Source: a virus
Direction: 5' to 3' (one strand)
Virus record (IMG/VR): IMGVR_UViG_3300034407_001903
Span: 1 to 51,948 of that record
Length of the DNA stretch: 51,948 bases
Each line of letters starts with the position of its first letter. The first letter of the stretch is position 1. Shown here one piece after another: positions 8,060-17,194 of this stretch. The position numbers and the translations under genes were made by a program. Below the pieces are notes generated by a model. That model was not told the origin of the DNA and ran no database searches. It saw only the letters and a program-made list of their open reading frames with translations.

Positions 8060-9157
8060 ATGTTGGACGCATTAAAATCACTATTTGAAAACAATGTTGT
8101 TTCCGAAAGCGTGAGAGCGGAAATTGAAGAAGCGTGGAATGCAAAAGTTTCAGAAGCAAAGCAAAGTGCAGTGTCAGAACTGCGTGAAGAGTTTGCTCAG
8201 AAATATGCGCATGACAAGGACGTTATGGTAGAAGCTATCGATAAGTTAGTTGAAGACCGTCTTCAAATTGAAATTTCAGAGTTTGCAGAAGACCGCAAAC
8301 AGTTAGCTGAAGCAAAAGCAAAGTATGCAGTAGCAATGCGTGAAAACGCAGATCTACTAAAAGGCTTTGTAGTTGAATCACTAACTAAAGAAGTTTCAGA
8401 GTTACACGAAGATCAGAAAGTTATGGCTGAAAAATATGGCCAACTTGAAGAATTTGTAGTAGAAGCTCTAGCTAAGGAAATTGCAGAATTTCATACAGAC
8501 AAAAAAGATCTAGCAGAAACTAAAGTTGCATTGATAAGAGAAGCGAAGGCTCAGTTTGCAAAAGTAAAAACTACTTTTGTTAAAAAGAGTTCAGCTCTTG
8601 TTGCAGAAACAGTGGCAAAATCACTTAACAAAGAGATTAAAACACTGAAAGAAGATATCGATTCAGCACGTAGTAACGACTTCGGTCGTAAGATCTTTGA
8701 AGCGTTTGCATCAGAATACAATAACAGCTACCTTAATGAGAAATCAGAGGCAGCTAAACTTCTTAGAGTACTAAGTAAAAAAGACTTAGAGCTTGCAGAA
8801 GCGAAAGCAGCTATTGTAGAAAAAACTGCTTTGGTTGAAAGCAAACAGCAAGAAATTGCAGAAGCTAACAGCCAAATGATGCGAAAAGAAAAGCTTCAAG
8901 AACTCCTAGGCCCACTTAACGGTGAGCAAAAGGAAATTATGACAGACTTACTGGAATCAGTTCAGACAGCACGCCTAACAGCACAGTTTGAAAAGTACCT
9001 ACCGGCGGTAATTGACGGTAAAACTCCAGCGAAGAAGAAGGCACTGACAGAAGGCAAAGAAATCACAGGCAACAAAGTTAATACTAGTATCAGTAGTGCA
9101 AAAGGCGAAACAGAAAATAATATTTTCGATATTCGTCGATTAGCAGGAATCAAATAA
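8060..9157 (+). CDS. 22: prohead core scaffold protein (gp22)
   Basis: 365 residues, very rich in Glu, Lys and Ala with long coiled-coil-like heptads (repeated pattern SLTKEVSELHEDQK, ALAKEIAEFHTDKKD, SLNKEIKTLKED). The order protease, this gene, capsid matches T4 gp22, the main scaffold around which gp23 assembles and which gp21 later digests. The C-terminal end (NNIFDIRRLAGIK) is typical of the capsid-contacting tail of this family. The ribosome site is GAGGAG. Short helical repeats at roughly 35-45 residue spacing suggest internal duplication. Confidence 0.87.
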   Translation: MLDALKSLFENNVVSESVRAEIEEAWNAKVSEAKQSAVSELREEFAQKYAHDKDVMVEAIDKLVEDRLQIEISEFAEDRKQLAEAKAKYAVAMRENADLLKGFVVESLTKEVSELHEDQKVMAEKYGQLEEFVVEALAKEIAEFHTDKKDLAETKVALIREAKAQFAKVKTTFVKKSSALVAETVAKSLNKEIKTLKEDIDSARSNDFGRKIFEAFASEYNNSYLNEKSEAAKLLRVLSKKDLELAEAKAAIVEKTALVESKQQEIAEANSQMMRKEKLQELLGPLNGEQKEIMTDLLESVQTARLTAQFEKYLPAVIDGKTPAKKKALTEGKEITGNKVNTSISSAKGETENNIFDIRRLAGIK

Positions 9158-9170
9158 GGAGAACATGAAA

Positions 9171-10337
9171 ATGTCAGAACTACTAGAAAGCCGCTGGTCG
9201 GACACTAAATCAGCACTGCTCGAAGGCCTAGAAGGCAATCGTAAGTCAGTAATGGCTGTTACACTTGAAAATACTCGCAAGTATTTGTCAGAGAGTGCTA
9301 CAGCAGGTGCTACCTCCGCCGGTAACGTCGCAACACTTAACCGTGTTATTTTACCCGTCATCAGACGTGTAATGCCAACAACAATCGCAAACGAATTAGT
9401 TGGTGTTCAGCCTATGACAGGACCAGTGGGCCAAATCCACACACTAAGAGTACGCTATGCTGATTCAGCAACAGGTGTAACAGCAGGTGAAGAAGCTCTA
9501 TCACCATTCAAGATTGCTCAAGGTTACTCAGGTAACGATGCAGCTGATCCAGATGGTAAAGCTAACAACACTGCAACACTTGAAGGTGCAGCAGGTAAGC
9601 GTATGTCAATTCAGATCTTGAAACAGACTGTTGAAGCAAAGTCACGCAAGCTATCAGCTCGCTGGACATTTGAAGCAGCTCAAGACGCACAGTCAATGCA
9701 AGGCATTGATGTCGAAGCTGAAATCATGGCAGCTCTTGCACAAGAGATTACAACTGAAATTGATCAGGAAATCTTAAACAGTCTACGTTCATTAGCAGGA
9801 ACAGCTTCAGAAACCTTTAACCAGGCTGCTGTAAGTGGTACTGCTACTTTCGTTGGTGACGAGCATGCTGCATTAGCTGTTCTAATCAACCGTCAGGCTA
9901 ACAAAATCGCACAACGCACACGTCGTGGTGCAGGTAACTTTGCTGTTGTATCGCCATTCGCGTTAACAGTATTGCAGTCTGCAACTACTTCTGCGTTTGC
10001 ACGTACTACTGAAGGTACATTTGAAGCACCAACAAACACTAAGTTCGTTGGAACATTGAACAATGCAATGAAAGTATATGTTGATACATACGCTTCTGAT
10101 GCAACTGACGTTCTTGTTGGCTACAAAGGTTCTTCAGAATCTGATGCTGCTGCATTCTACTGCCCATACATCCCATTGATGTCAAGCGGTGTTGTACTAG
10201 ATCCAGATACATTCGAGCCAGTAGTTAGCTTCATGACACGTTATGGTTATGTTGAACTAAACAACACTGCATCGTCACTAGGCAATGCAGCGGACTACGT
10301 CGAGCGTGTTGCGATTTCGAACGTAAGCTTCAGCTAA
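9171..10337 (+). CDS. 23: major capsid protein (gp23)
   Basis: 388 residues from ATG 9171 (390 from ATG 9165). I prefer 9171 because AAGGAG is nine bases away, the same layout as gp21; the earlier ATG is only three bases from it. Family features include NRVILPVIRRVMPTTIANEL, VGVQPMTGPVGQIHTLRVRY and, near the end, FEPVVSFMTRYGY. It builds the head shell. A likely gp21 processing site is L-S-E before SATAGATSAG, about 41 residues in, so the mature chain would begin there. It is shorter than T4 gp23 (521 residues), which suggests reduced insertion domains. A strong terminator follows directly. Confidence 0.95.
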   Translation: MSELLESRWSDTKSALLEGLEGNRKSVMAVTLENTRKYLSESATAGATSAGNVATLNRVILPVIRRVMPTTIANELVGVQPMTGPVGQIHTLRVRYADSATGVTAGEEALSPFKIAQGYSGNDAADPDGKANNTATLEGAAGKRMSIQILKQTVEAKSRKLSARWTFEAAQDAQSMQGIDVEAEIMAALAQEITTEIDQEILNSLRSLAGTASETFNQAAVSGTATFVGDEHAALAVLINRQANKIAQRTRRGAGNFAVVSPFALTVLQSATTSAFARTTEGTFEAPTNTKFVGTLNNAMKVYVDTYASDATDVLVGYKGSSESDAAAFYCPYIPLMSSGVVLDPDTFEPVVSFMTRYGYVELNNTASSLGNAADYVERVAISNVSFS

Positions 10338-10357
10338 GTTTTATTTTATATAAAACG

Positions 10358-10386
10358 AAAATAGCACCTTCGGGTGCTATTTTTTT
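10358..10386 (+). terminator. rho-independent terminator after gp23
   Basis: An AAAATAGCACC stem pairs with GGTGCTATTTT around a TTCG tetraloop and runs into a T tract. TTCG-capped GC-centred stems are exceptionally stable. It closes the tape measure to capsid unit. Confidence 0.92.
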
Positions 10387-10433
10387 GACTAAATTTTAAT
10401 GATTATACGTATGTACAAACTGGCCTTAATATG

Positions 10434-10441
10434 TTTAAATA
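10434..10441 (+). promoter_or_regulatory. possible late promoter for pqqA (TTTAAATA)
   Basis: TTTAAATA differs from the T4 late consensus at one position and lies 44 bases upstream of the pqqA start. Because a terminator separates pqqA from the capsid gene, the gene needs its own promoter somewhere in 10387-10472. No convincing sigma70 pair was seen there. Confidence 0.35.
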
Positions 10442-10484
10442 GTATTGCAGTACAATTTTATTAACATAATTTAAGGAGTACACT

Positions 10485-10556
10485 ATGTGGACAACACCGA
10501 CAGCAACAGAGATGAGATTCGGATTCGAAGTAACGATGTATGTGATGAACAAGTAA
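10485..10556 (+). CDS. pqqA: PqqA, PQQ precursor peptide (phage-encoded)
   Basis: A 23-residue peptide beginning MWTTP and continuing EMRFGFEVTMYVMNK. This is the full PqqA pattern, with the conserved Glu15 and Tyr19 spaced E-x3-Y that are cross-linked by the radical SAM enzyme PqqE (with chaperone PqqD) and trimmed to give pyrroloquinoline quinone. The start has an AAGGAG ribosome site six bases upstream. It stands alone between two hairpin terminators with its own likely promoter, inside the head/structural region. No PqqB, C, D or a clear PqqE was found in the window, so host enzymes would be needed, unless one of the phage radical SAM proteins acts on it. Likely role: raising precursor supply for PQQ-dependent dehydrogenases during infection (inference). 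Confidence 0.85.
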   Translation: MWTTPTATEMRFGFEVTMYVMNK

Positions 10557-10617
10557 CAACATTACCAGAAGTAGATATGAGCAAGCTAATAGAAACATTA
10601 GATTGTGAGTAAAACAT

Positions 10618-10642
10618 AGCCCGCTAATATGCGGGCTTTTTT
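10618..10642 (+). terminator. rho-independent terminator after pqqA
   Basis: AGCCCGC and GCGGGCT form a seven-pair GC-rich stem around TAATAT, followed by six T residues. It isolates pqqA from the downstream structural operon. Confidence 0.92.
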
Positions 10643-10671
10643 GTCTGCATATAATGCTTTCAGTCGATATG

Positions 10672-10679
10672 GATAAATA
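10672..10679 (+). promoter_or_regulatory. T4-late-like promoter (GATAAATA) for the structural operon
   Basis: GATAAATAC lies just after the pqqA terminator and 85 bases before the next start codon at 10764. Position between terminator and operon is as expected for a late promoter. The 85-base leader before the gene has no further gene that I can support. Confidence 0.55.
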
Positions 10680-10763
10680 CTTTTGTTATAGAGATATCCT
10701 CTATTGCGAGGAATTATGCGGAAACCCGCCGCGTAGACCTAGAACGTCAAAAAGGAGAAAACA

Positions 10764-11165
10764 ATGGGACGTCCACTTAATAAAAGATACTTCGGAGAAC
10801 CAACTGCCGGAGGAAACGAAATCAAAGTACAATTTCACAATGGAACAGCTAGTGTAAACGGCTGGATCGTTAAACAAAAAGGTTCAAAAAAATTCGTATG
10901 CTCAGACGGAACTGTCGAAGCAACATGCGTACTAGTTGACAAAGCATCAGGCGCAGTAGCAGCTGGTGAAATGACTATTACAGTACTTGACGGTGCAACA
11001 CCACGTCAGGTAACAAAGATTGCTGCACACAAAGTAACAATGGATAACGGTTTAACTATTAACTGGGACTTCACTGGAACTGGTGCAACTGTTGAAATGG
11101 AAGAAGCTGGTGATGACGCTGCACAAACTAATGCAGACGACTTTGAAGGCGATGTAACACCGTAA
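10764..11165 (+). CDS. small virion structural protein of marine T4-like phages
   Basis: 133 residues starting MGRPLNKRYFGEPTAGGNE, an N-terminus that I associate with a structural protein found after gp23 in marine T4-like phages. The body is beta-rich (WIVKQKGSKKFVCSDGT, KVTMDNGLTINWDF) and the C-terminus is acidic. The AAGGAG ribosome site is ten bases upstream of the ATG. It is first gene of the long fibre operon, after the late promoter at 10672. A head decoration or fibre-attachment role is possible; none is demonstrated. An overlapping 67-codon frame at 10654 is a shadow. Confidence 0.6.
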   Translation: MGRPLNKRYFGEPTAGGNEIKVQFHNGTASVNGWIVKQKGSKKFVCSDGTVEATCVLVDKASGAVAAGEMTITVLDGATPRQVTKIAAHKVTMDNGLTINWDFTGTGATVEMEEAGDDAAQTNADDFEGDVTP

Positions 11166-11193
11166 GCTGATATTTTCAATATAAGGAATCATA

Positions 11194-12276
11194 ATGTTAA
11201 GACTAGTTAGTGTACCCGATGGCGACTATAAATTAAAAACTAAACCAGGTGGAAAGATCACACTCGATCCAGGCGCATCTGGTAACGTAGTCGTTGATGG
11301 TAATTTAACTGTAACAGGTAACACTACTACAGTTAATTCTACTATCACAACGATTAAAGACCCTATAATAACTTTAAACGAAGGTGATCCGGGCACACAA
11401 GGAGCTATAAGTTTTAGAAAAGCCGGTTTGCATATTAATAGAGGTAATGGCATTCCGGACACTTATATAGTCCATGACGAAGACGTAACATTCACTGATC
11501 CTTATACTGGAGCACAATCATACGGTGTTATTAACTTTTTCCAAGAATCGTTTACAGGCGGCGGAACAAGAATAGAAACTTCTGTTCCATTAAAGACACA
11601 AAGTATTGTTATTACCCCTGGAACTAAATTTTTATTCCAAGGTCTAGGTAGTACAGGTGTACTTGAAGTAGATAGTGCAGCATATGCAGAATCTATTGAT
11701 CCTAGAGCATCGGGTTGGTTTACAAACGATGACGATAAAATACTTGCTAACAAAGGTTATGTAGATTGGAAAATTGTTGACTATCTAAACATAACTGGTG
11801 TACCTACAATTTCTAGTACACTTGCTGATCCAATTACATTTGCACCAATCTCTACTACTGCAATAACAGTTAAACAAGAAGGTGTTGGCTGGTCGCAAAA
11901 TAGTGAAATTGAAATGACTATCGATGATGTTTCTGCTTTTAGAGCATCTAATGAAGATGGTTTTGAATTTTACAATGCTATTGATGCACAAGGACTTAGA
12001 ATAAAAGGTTACGATAGTGGAACATTAATTGAAAGTATGGGATCAAACTCGGATCTTACACTAACAGTTAGTGGTTCAGGAAGCATACGCATACTAGATG
12101 ATTTATTAATGGTTAAGAATAGCAGCGAGCCTGCACTTCCTCCTCCGGACACTGGAACTAAGTTATACGGTGGAGAAATTGGCGGAGGCGGCACAGGCTT
12201 GTATGCTGCAACTGAAGAAGGCAGGGACGAGTTAGCAAGCAGACGAAAAGCAATCATTTACGGATTGTTGTTTTAA
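11194..12276 (+). CDS. virion structural protein, fibre-like
   Basis: 360 residues, rich in Thr, Val, Gly and Asn. It carries the beta-structured motif NVVVDGNLTVTGNTTTVNST, which recurs in marine phage fibre and baseplate-associated proteins. ITTIKDPIITLNEGDPG follows. The C-terminus has a Gly-rich hinge (GGEIGGGGTGLYAATEEGRD) before a charged end. It shares the 'gnltVtG' module with the two large fibre proteins of this window, so it is likely an adaptor or short fibre component. No enzymatic motif was seen. Confidence 0.6.
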   Translation: MLRLVSVPDGDYKLKTKPGGKITLDPGASGNVVVDGNLTVTGNTTTVNSTITTIKDPIITLNEGDPGTQGAISFRKAGLHINRGNGIPDTYIVHDEDVTFTDPYTGAQSYGVINFFQESFTGGGTRIETSVPLKTQSIVITPGTKFLFQGLGSTGVLEVDSAAYAESIDPRASGWFTNDDDKILANKGYVDWKIVDYLNITGVPTISSTLADPITFAPISTTAITVKQEGVGWSQNSEIEMTIDDVSAFRASNEDGFEFYNAIDAQGLRIKGYDSGTLIESMGSNSDLTLTVSGSGSIRILDDLLMVKNSSEPALPPPDTGTKLYGGEIGGGGTGLYAATEEGRDELASRRKAIIYGLLF

Positions 12277-12287
12277 GGGATATAAAA

Positions 12288-12620
12288 ATGGCTATAAAAA
12301 ATGTAAGAATAAGCACTACTAACGCAACAGAAGTTTTGCTCAATGATCAAGCTGTAGGCGGCGGTAATGATATAGCTGTTACTATAATGATTTTGTGCAA
12401 TACATCTGCTAGCACAGACGTAACAGTTGATCTACACGTTGTTGCTGCTGGTGATGCAGCAGGAGAAGACAATCAAATAATGAAAGATTTGTCGATTCCA
12501 GCAGGCGAAAGTTTTAGTTTAGATACTGAAAAATTTGTTATGGAAGAGAATGACGGAATTCAAGTTGTTGCTAGTACTGCAAACGTAGTTACAGTGACCT
12601 CTAGTTACGTGAGGGTATAA
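12288..12620 (+). CDS. small beta-sandwich structural protein
   Basis: 110 residues, alternating hydrophobic/polar strands (IAVTIMILCNTSASTDVTVD, then IPAGESFSLDTEKFVMEE) ending TVTSSYVRV. The pattern suggests a single beta-sandwich such as a fibre tip, baseplate or capsid decoration domain. Eleven bases separate it from the previous gene and three from the next, so it is translated within the fibre operon. No specific family is recognised. Confidence 0.55.
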   Translation: MAIKNVRISTTNATEVLLNDQAVGGGNDIAVTIMILCNTSASTDVTVDLHVVAAGDAAGEDNQIMKDLSIPAGESFSLDTEKFVMEENDGIQVVASTANVVTVTSSYVRV

Positions 12621-12623
12621 AGA

Positions 12624-15600
12624 ATGAAGTTTTTAAAACGTAATACACTTGCTTCTAAAAATGTAAAAGACGAAGCATTAAAGATTAATAGATATGGTGA
12701 AGTAACATCAGACAGTAAAATGTCTATTGGTAAATCTTCGCGTCCAATTGTAGAATTAGATGTCAACGGAAGTGCAAATGTATCTGATACACTTAACGCT
12801 AACGTATTGCAAGCAACTGTATTAGAACCACAGTTCTCAAATGGCGACTTATCTATACGTGCAAGTGGTACTGGTAATGTTGTTATTAATAACTTGCTTA
12901 CCGTTGGCGAAACTGCAACTACTTTTACAGGCGAAGTTGTTAACATCAACAACTTGAGACTAGATGGCGACGGCGGTCGCACAGGTATATCAGCAATTGA
13001 TTCAAATACCGGACTTTATTTAGATAGTGCCGGTACAGAAGGAATTTATGCTAACGGTGTAGACATTACTAAAACAGAAGGTAATGTAATTTGGGTTACT
13101 GCAAATGGTAGTGACGGCAATACAGGCGAAAGTATGCAAGACGCACTTGCAACTATTAGACAAGCTCTTATTATTGCACGTAACGGAGATACTGTTAAAA
13201 TCGGCGCAGGCACATTTGAAGAAATCTTTCCATTAACTGTATATCCCGGCGTGTCTATTAACGGACAAGGAATACGCTCTACACAAATTAAACCAACTGC
13301 TGCGACACGTGATCAAAACTGTTTCCAGTTTAGAGGCGGCGCATCGGTTAAAGACTTGACTGTTCGAGAAATGGAATATAATAGCATAGCTGATAGAGGT
13401 TATGCTTTCTGTTACGATGAGTCAACAACATCAACATTTACTCGTGGTCCGTACATTATGAACGTAACTGTTCTTAACTTCGGGTCAACAGTACGTTTAG
13501 GCATTAACTCACCGGATGATCCATACGGATTTAGTGCAGGTGATGCAGGTCGTGGTATTAAAGCTGACGGCAGATACGTTAATAGAAATTCTATAGAACC
13601 AAGTTTCCTTGTAAACGAAGCTACATTCTTTTGCCCAGGACAAACTGCTATTGTACTGACAAACGGTATACGTATGGAGTATTTAAACTCATTTGTTTAC
13701 CTAGCAGACAAAGCAATACATGCAACTACAGGAACACAAGGCTGGGGCGGCACTGGGCAAACTTATGTCATTGTTAACAATGTCACTGGCGGAAACTTTA
13801 TTCCGGGCGAAACAGTACGTTACACTTCAACAGATGGTTCAACAGTAGCACAGTTCCAAATATCAAGCTGGGACGTATCAACTCAAACATTGTCAATTAC
13901 AGGACTATATACTGGACTCGACGGAGTTGACTTTACACCTCAATATGGTCAAGGTGGTTCAATTATTGGTACAGTTTCCGGTGTACAAGCAGAAAATATT
14001 GTAGAAGTTACGAAGTTTGAGTTTGGCGCAGAACTAAGAGCAATTGGCTCCGCAATGGTATACGGTAACACAGGTGTTGTTGCTGATGGACCGGGCGTAA
14101 GTTTGCGCTTAATTGGACACAACTTTGCATACATTGGCGCAGGCAAACTAACAACTAACCGTGCTTCGGATGCAATACAAGCAAACGAAGTTGTTGAAAC
14201 TAACGGTGCTAAAGTTCGCTATACATCAACTGACCATTTAGGCGACTTCCGTGTAGGCGATTTGTTTTATGTATCACAAGAAACAGGTGAAGTGCAAATT
14301 GACGGCAGCGGACTTAATTTTGGTGCGCTAGCAGGTGGATTAGTATTTGACGACGGAGCAGGAAACAAGAGTAGTATTACTGCTACTGAACTAACAACTG
14401 GATTTTTAACTTTCACAAGCAACGCTATTGGATCAACTGATATACTAGAAATTGATTCGTTAGATGCAATGACATTGTATGCTGCTGAAGGTGACATATC
14501 AATTAATGCAGCCGACGGAACACAGCAAATAGAAATCACTGGTGGACCAATTATTTTACGAGGAGAAATCCAACTTGGTACTGATCCGCTATTACAAGGT
14601 GATGACTTTCCTCATGTAACTAAATTTAAATCGTTCATTGAAAGCAACGTACAACCAGCTCCTGAATTTACAGGGATATGGGACTTAGGACAACCTGACG
14701 CAGTTTGGGCAACTCTATATGCAAGTGCAGTACAAGTAGACGACATACGTTTAGAAGATAATAAAATCTCAGTTAACAATACTAACTCTAATTTAGAAAT
14801 TATACCAAGCGGTGCAGGTAGCGTTATTATTGGAGGTACAAGCTATCTTAAGGTACCAGTAGGTAATACACCTGAACGTGGTCCAAATGCACAAGCAGGT
14901 GCTATCCGATTCAACACACAAATTCAGCAGTTTGAAGGTTATCAAGGAACAGCGTGGAGTTCACTAGGTGGAATTAAAGATATTGACGGTGATACATATA
15001 TCACTCCAGAAGTTTCTCCAGGGTCTAATGACGATAGATTTGACATTCGTGCAGGCGGAACATTAATTGGACAGTGGGATTTTGACGATCTACTAGTAAA
15101 CTCAACTAGATTTACTAACAACAACTTTACGTTTGAAAATGATGTCATGAAAATGACAGACATTAATACTAACTATCGTTTCGAAATAACTCCAGGCGGA
15201 ACTGGTGAATTCTTCTTTAACAAAACAGTTCATATTGAAGGCGACATTGTATTGCCAGGCGGCACTATTAGTGCGCCTAACGCAACTTTGTCTATTACAA
15301 GTTTAGCAGCACAAAGTTTTGCAAGTGATATTATTCCTGACGTTAATATGGCGTATGACATTGGTCATACTACTTCAATGTTTAGTGCAGCGTACATTGC
15401 AGAAGTTAACACATCAGATTTTAGATTATTTCAAAATAGAATTAGCACTATAAACACTAATGCTGATTTTGAAATTCAAGCAGCTGGTGGCGGTCAAGTT
15501 AGAATCATCGGCGATTCGGCATTAGTATTACCAGTTGGCGGCAATTCTGTAAGACCTGCAGGAGAACTTGGACAAGTACGCTTTAATACTGATACTAATC

Positions 15601-17126
15601 AGTATGAAGGATACAACGGTATTGCATGGAGTTCATTAGGCGGCGTTCGTGATGTTGACGGCGACACTTACATAATTCCAGAAACAAGTCCAGGATCTAA
15701 CGAAGACACATTGTACTTCTATGGCGGCGGCGTTGAGTTACTAAGACTCAACAATCAAGGCTTCCAAGGTGGAATATTAATTGATGGTAATTTAAGCATT
15801 GAAGGCAATGCAATTAAAACACTACAGTCAAACTCCGATGTTGACATTATGCCAGAAGGTACAGGCGAAGTTAACCTTGATGCAAATACAAACGTTACTG
15901 GTGTTTTAAATGCAAGCAATTGGGTAACTACTCCTAGAGCATTTATTACAGGCGAACTAATAAACAGAATTGCATACATTGACTTTCAAAATGAAATACA
16001 AACTAGTGACAACTTGCAGTTTGATGACACTGAATTAACAGTAAATGTTCCTACAAATATTAACGGAAACACTACTATTGATGGCATACTAAACGTCACA
16101 GCAAACATTAACACACCTGAAGTATTTTCAGATTTCTTAACTGTTGCTGAAGATGCATACTTCCTAAAGAATGTTTACTTTGACGAAGTTGGAGTGTTTG
16201 GTACACGAATAGCTACGCTTAATACAAATGCTCCGTTGCAACTTGATGCAGCAGGCAACGGTAGAATTGTTTCAATGAAAAACATGACCGTTGAAGGTGA
16301 GTTGTTTATTGAAGGTGACTTATACGGTAGTTCAACTACTCAGAATGTCTTTAACACAACAGCTACTACTATAAATGCATTCGGTCAAGCAACAAACATT
16401 AGTTTTGGCAACGCAGCAGGTACAACTAGATTTAATTCTAACACTGGATCTTTAGCATATAATAGCGGCGCTGTTGTTATTGGCGGAGGCTTAGGAGTTG
16501 GAGAAAATCTAAATCTATTCGGCGACCTAGCTGTAGAAGGCGGCGAAATCCGTACTGCACAAGAAAACTTTGATCTTCTTAGAGATAACATACAGTTCTT
16601 AAGAGCATTTAACAGTGCAATTAGTATTGAATTCGGCGCAACAACTGGACAAACTTCCTTTGAGTCAACAGACTCTAGCACTAGTGTACTAACAGGTGGT
16701 GCAATATTTAAAGGCGGCATCGGTGTTGCTGAGAACGTTTATGTCGGCGGCATTATTAATGCTACCAATACAGTAGATTCTATAAGTGCAGCAACTGGTG
16801 CAATAGTAACTGAAGGCGGCGTCGGTGTTGGTAAATCACTTTATGTTGCAGGCCTTACAAGACTTGAAGATCCAACTAGTTCTACATCTAGTACAACAGG
16901 AGCGTTATTAGTAACCGGCGGTGTTGGCATTGCTGAGAATATAAACGTTGCTGGCATTATGCAAATCGAATCAACTACTGAAGCAGGAAGTACTACTTCT
17001 GGAGCATTAGTAGTAGAGGGCGGAGTTGGCGTTGGTAGAGATATCTTCGTTGGACAAGATTTAGAAGGCGCTGGGATTGATTTAAGTTACATTAATAACT
17101 TCACAATTGATGGCGGCACATTCTAA
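12624..17126 (+). CDS. large fibre/beta-helix structural protein (1500 residues)
   Basis: The N-terminal 150 residues carry fibre repeats with the motif LSIRASGTGNVVINN. Around residues 155-400 a pectin-lyase-like right-handed beta-helix is suggested by SDGNTGESMQDALATIRQAL, then DTVKIGAGTFEE and VSINGQGIRSTQIKP. This fold is common in phage depolymerases and passive fibre shafts. Two copies of the QFEGYQGTAWSSLGG / QYEGYNGIAWSSLGG unit follow. The last 280 residues hold about five copies of a unit like TTGALLVTGGVGIAENINVAG. It probably forms a trimeric fibre or tail-surface protein for host contact. No catalytic residues can be confidently assigned. Confidence 0.72.
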   Translation: MKFLKRNTLASKNVKDEALKINRYGEVTSDSKMSIGKSSRPIVELDVNGSANVSDTLNANVLQATVLEPQFSNGDLSIRASGTGNVVINNLLTVGETATTFTGEVVNINNLRLDGDGGRTGISAIDSNTGLYLDSAGTEGIYANGVDITKTEGNVIWVTANGSDGNTGESMQDALATIRQALIIARNGDTVKIGAGTFEEIFPLTVYPGVSINGQGIRSTQIKPTAATRDQNCFQFRGGASVKDLTVREMEYNSIADRGYAFCYDESTTSTFTRGPYIMNVTVLNFGSTVRLGINSPDDPYGFSAGDAGRGIKADGRYVNRNSIEPSFLVNEATFFCPGQTAIVLTNGIRMEYLNSFVYLADKAIHATTGTQGWGGTGQTYVIVNNVTGGNFIPGETVRYTSTDGSTVAQFQISSWDVSTQTLSITGLYTGLDGVDFTPQYGQGGSIIGTVSGVQAENIVEVTKFEFGAELRAIGSAMVYGNTGVVADGPGVSLRLIGHNFAYIGAGKLTTNRASDAIQANEVVETNGAKVRYTSTDHLGDFRVGDLFYVSQETGEVQIDGSGLNFGALAGGLVFDDGAGNKSSITATELTTGFLTFTSNAIGSTDILEIDSLDAMTLYAAEGDISINAADGTQQIEITGGPIILRGEIQLGTDPLLQGDDFPHVTKFKSFIESNVQPAPEFTGIWDLGQPDAVWATLYASAVQVDDIRLEDNKISVNNTNSNLEIIPSGAGSVIIGGTSYLKVPVGNTPERGPNAQAGAIRFNTQIQQFEGYQGTAWSSLGGIKDIDGDTYITPEVSPGSNDDRFDIRAGGTLIGQWDFDDLLVNSTRFTNNNFTFENDVMKMTDINTNYRFEITPGGTGEFFFNKTVHIEGDIVLPGGTISAPNATLSITSLAAQSFASDIIPDVNMAYDIGHTTSMFSAAYIAEVNTSDFRLFQNRISTINTNADFEIQAAGGGQVRIIGDSALVLPVGGNSVRPAGELGQVRFNTDTNQYEGYNGIAWSSLGGVRDVDGDTYIIPETSPGSNEDTLYFYGGGVELLRLNNQGFQGGILIDGNLSIEGNAIKTLQSNSDVDIMPEGTGEVNLDANTNVTGVLNASNWVTTPRAFITGELINRIAYIDFQNEIQTSDNLQFDDTELTVNVPTNINGNTTIDGILNVTANINTPEVFSDFLTVAEDAYFLKNVYFDEVGVFGTRIATLNTNAPLQLDAAGNGRIVSMKNMTVEGELFIEGDLYGSSTTQNVFNTTATTINAFGQATNISFGNAAGTTRFNSNTGSLAYNSGAVVIGGGLGVGENLNLFGDLAVEGGEIRTAQENFDLLRDNIQFLRAFNSAISIEFGATTGQTSFESTDSSTSVLTGGAIFKGGIGVAENVYVGGIINATNTVDSISAATGAIVTEGGVGVGKSLYVAGLTRLEDPTSSTSSTTGALLVTGGVGIAENINVAGIMQIESTTEAGSTTSGALVVEGGVGVGRDIFVGQDLEGAGIDLSYINNFTIDGGTF
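16400..17090 (+). repeat. about five protein-level repeats with GGVGV core in the 1500-residue fibre
   Basis: Units centred on VVIGGGLGVGENL, IFKGGIGVAENVYVGG, VTEGGVGVGKSLYVAG, LVTGGVGIAENINVAG and VVEGGVGVGRDIFVG recur at about 35-65 residue intervals. A further diverged copy occurs in the 3920-residue protein (TTGALRVDGGGSFGKNLYVG). They look like stacking shaft elements. Confidence 0.7.
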
Positions 17127-17149
17127 AAAATCCGTATCCTTCTCAAAGA

Positions 17150-17157
17150 AATAAATA
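17150..17157 (+). promoter_or_regulatory. T4-late-like promoter (AATAAATA) for the giant fibre gene
   Basis: AATAAATAC lies in the 68-base gap before the 3920-residue gene, 38 bases before its start codon. It would allow separate late transcription of the giant protein and of the downstream accessory operon. Confidence 0.52.
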
Positions 17158-17194
17158 CATATACAAGAATATCGTAACTGGGAAGTAACCAATA

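Noticed and set aside
10654-10857. 67-codon frame starting before the 133-residue structural gene
   Set aside because: It spans the late promoter and overlaps the well-supported gene at 10764 in another frame. It has no ribosome site and atypical composition.
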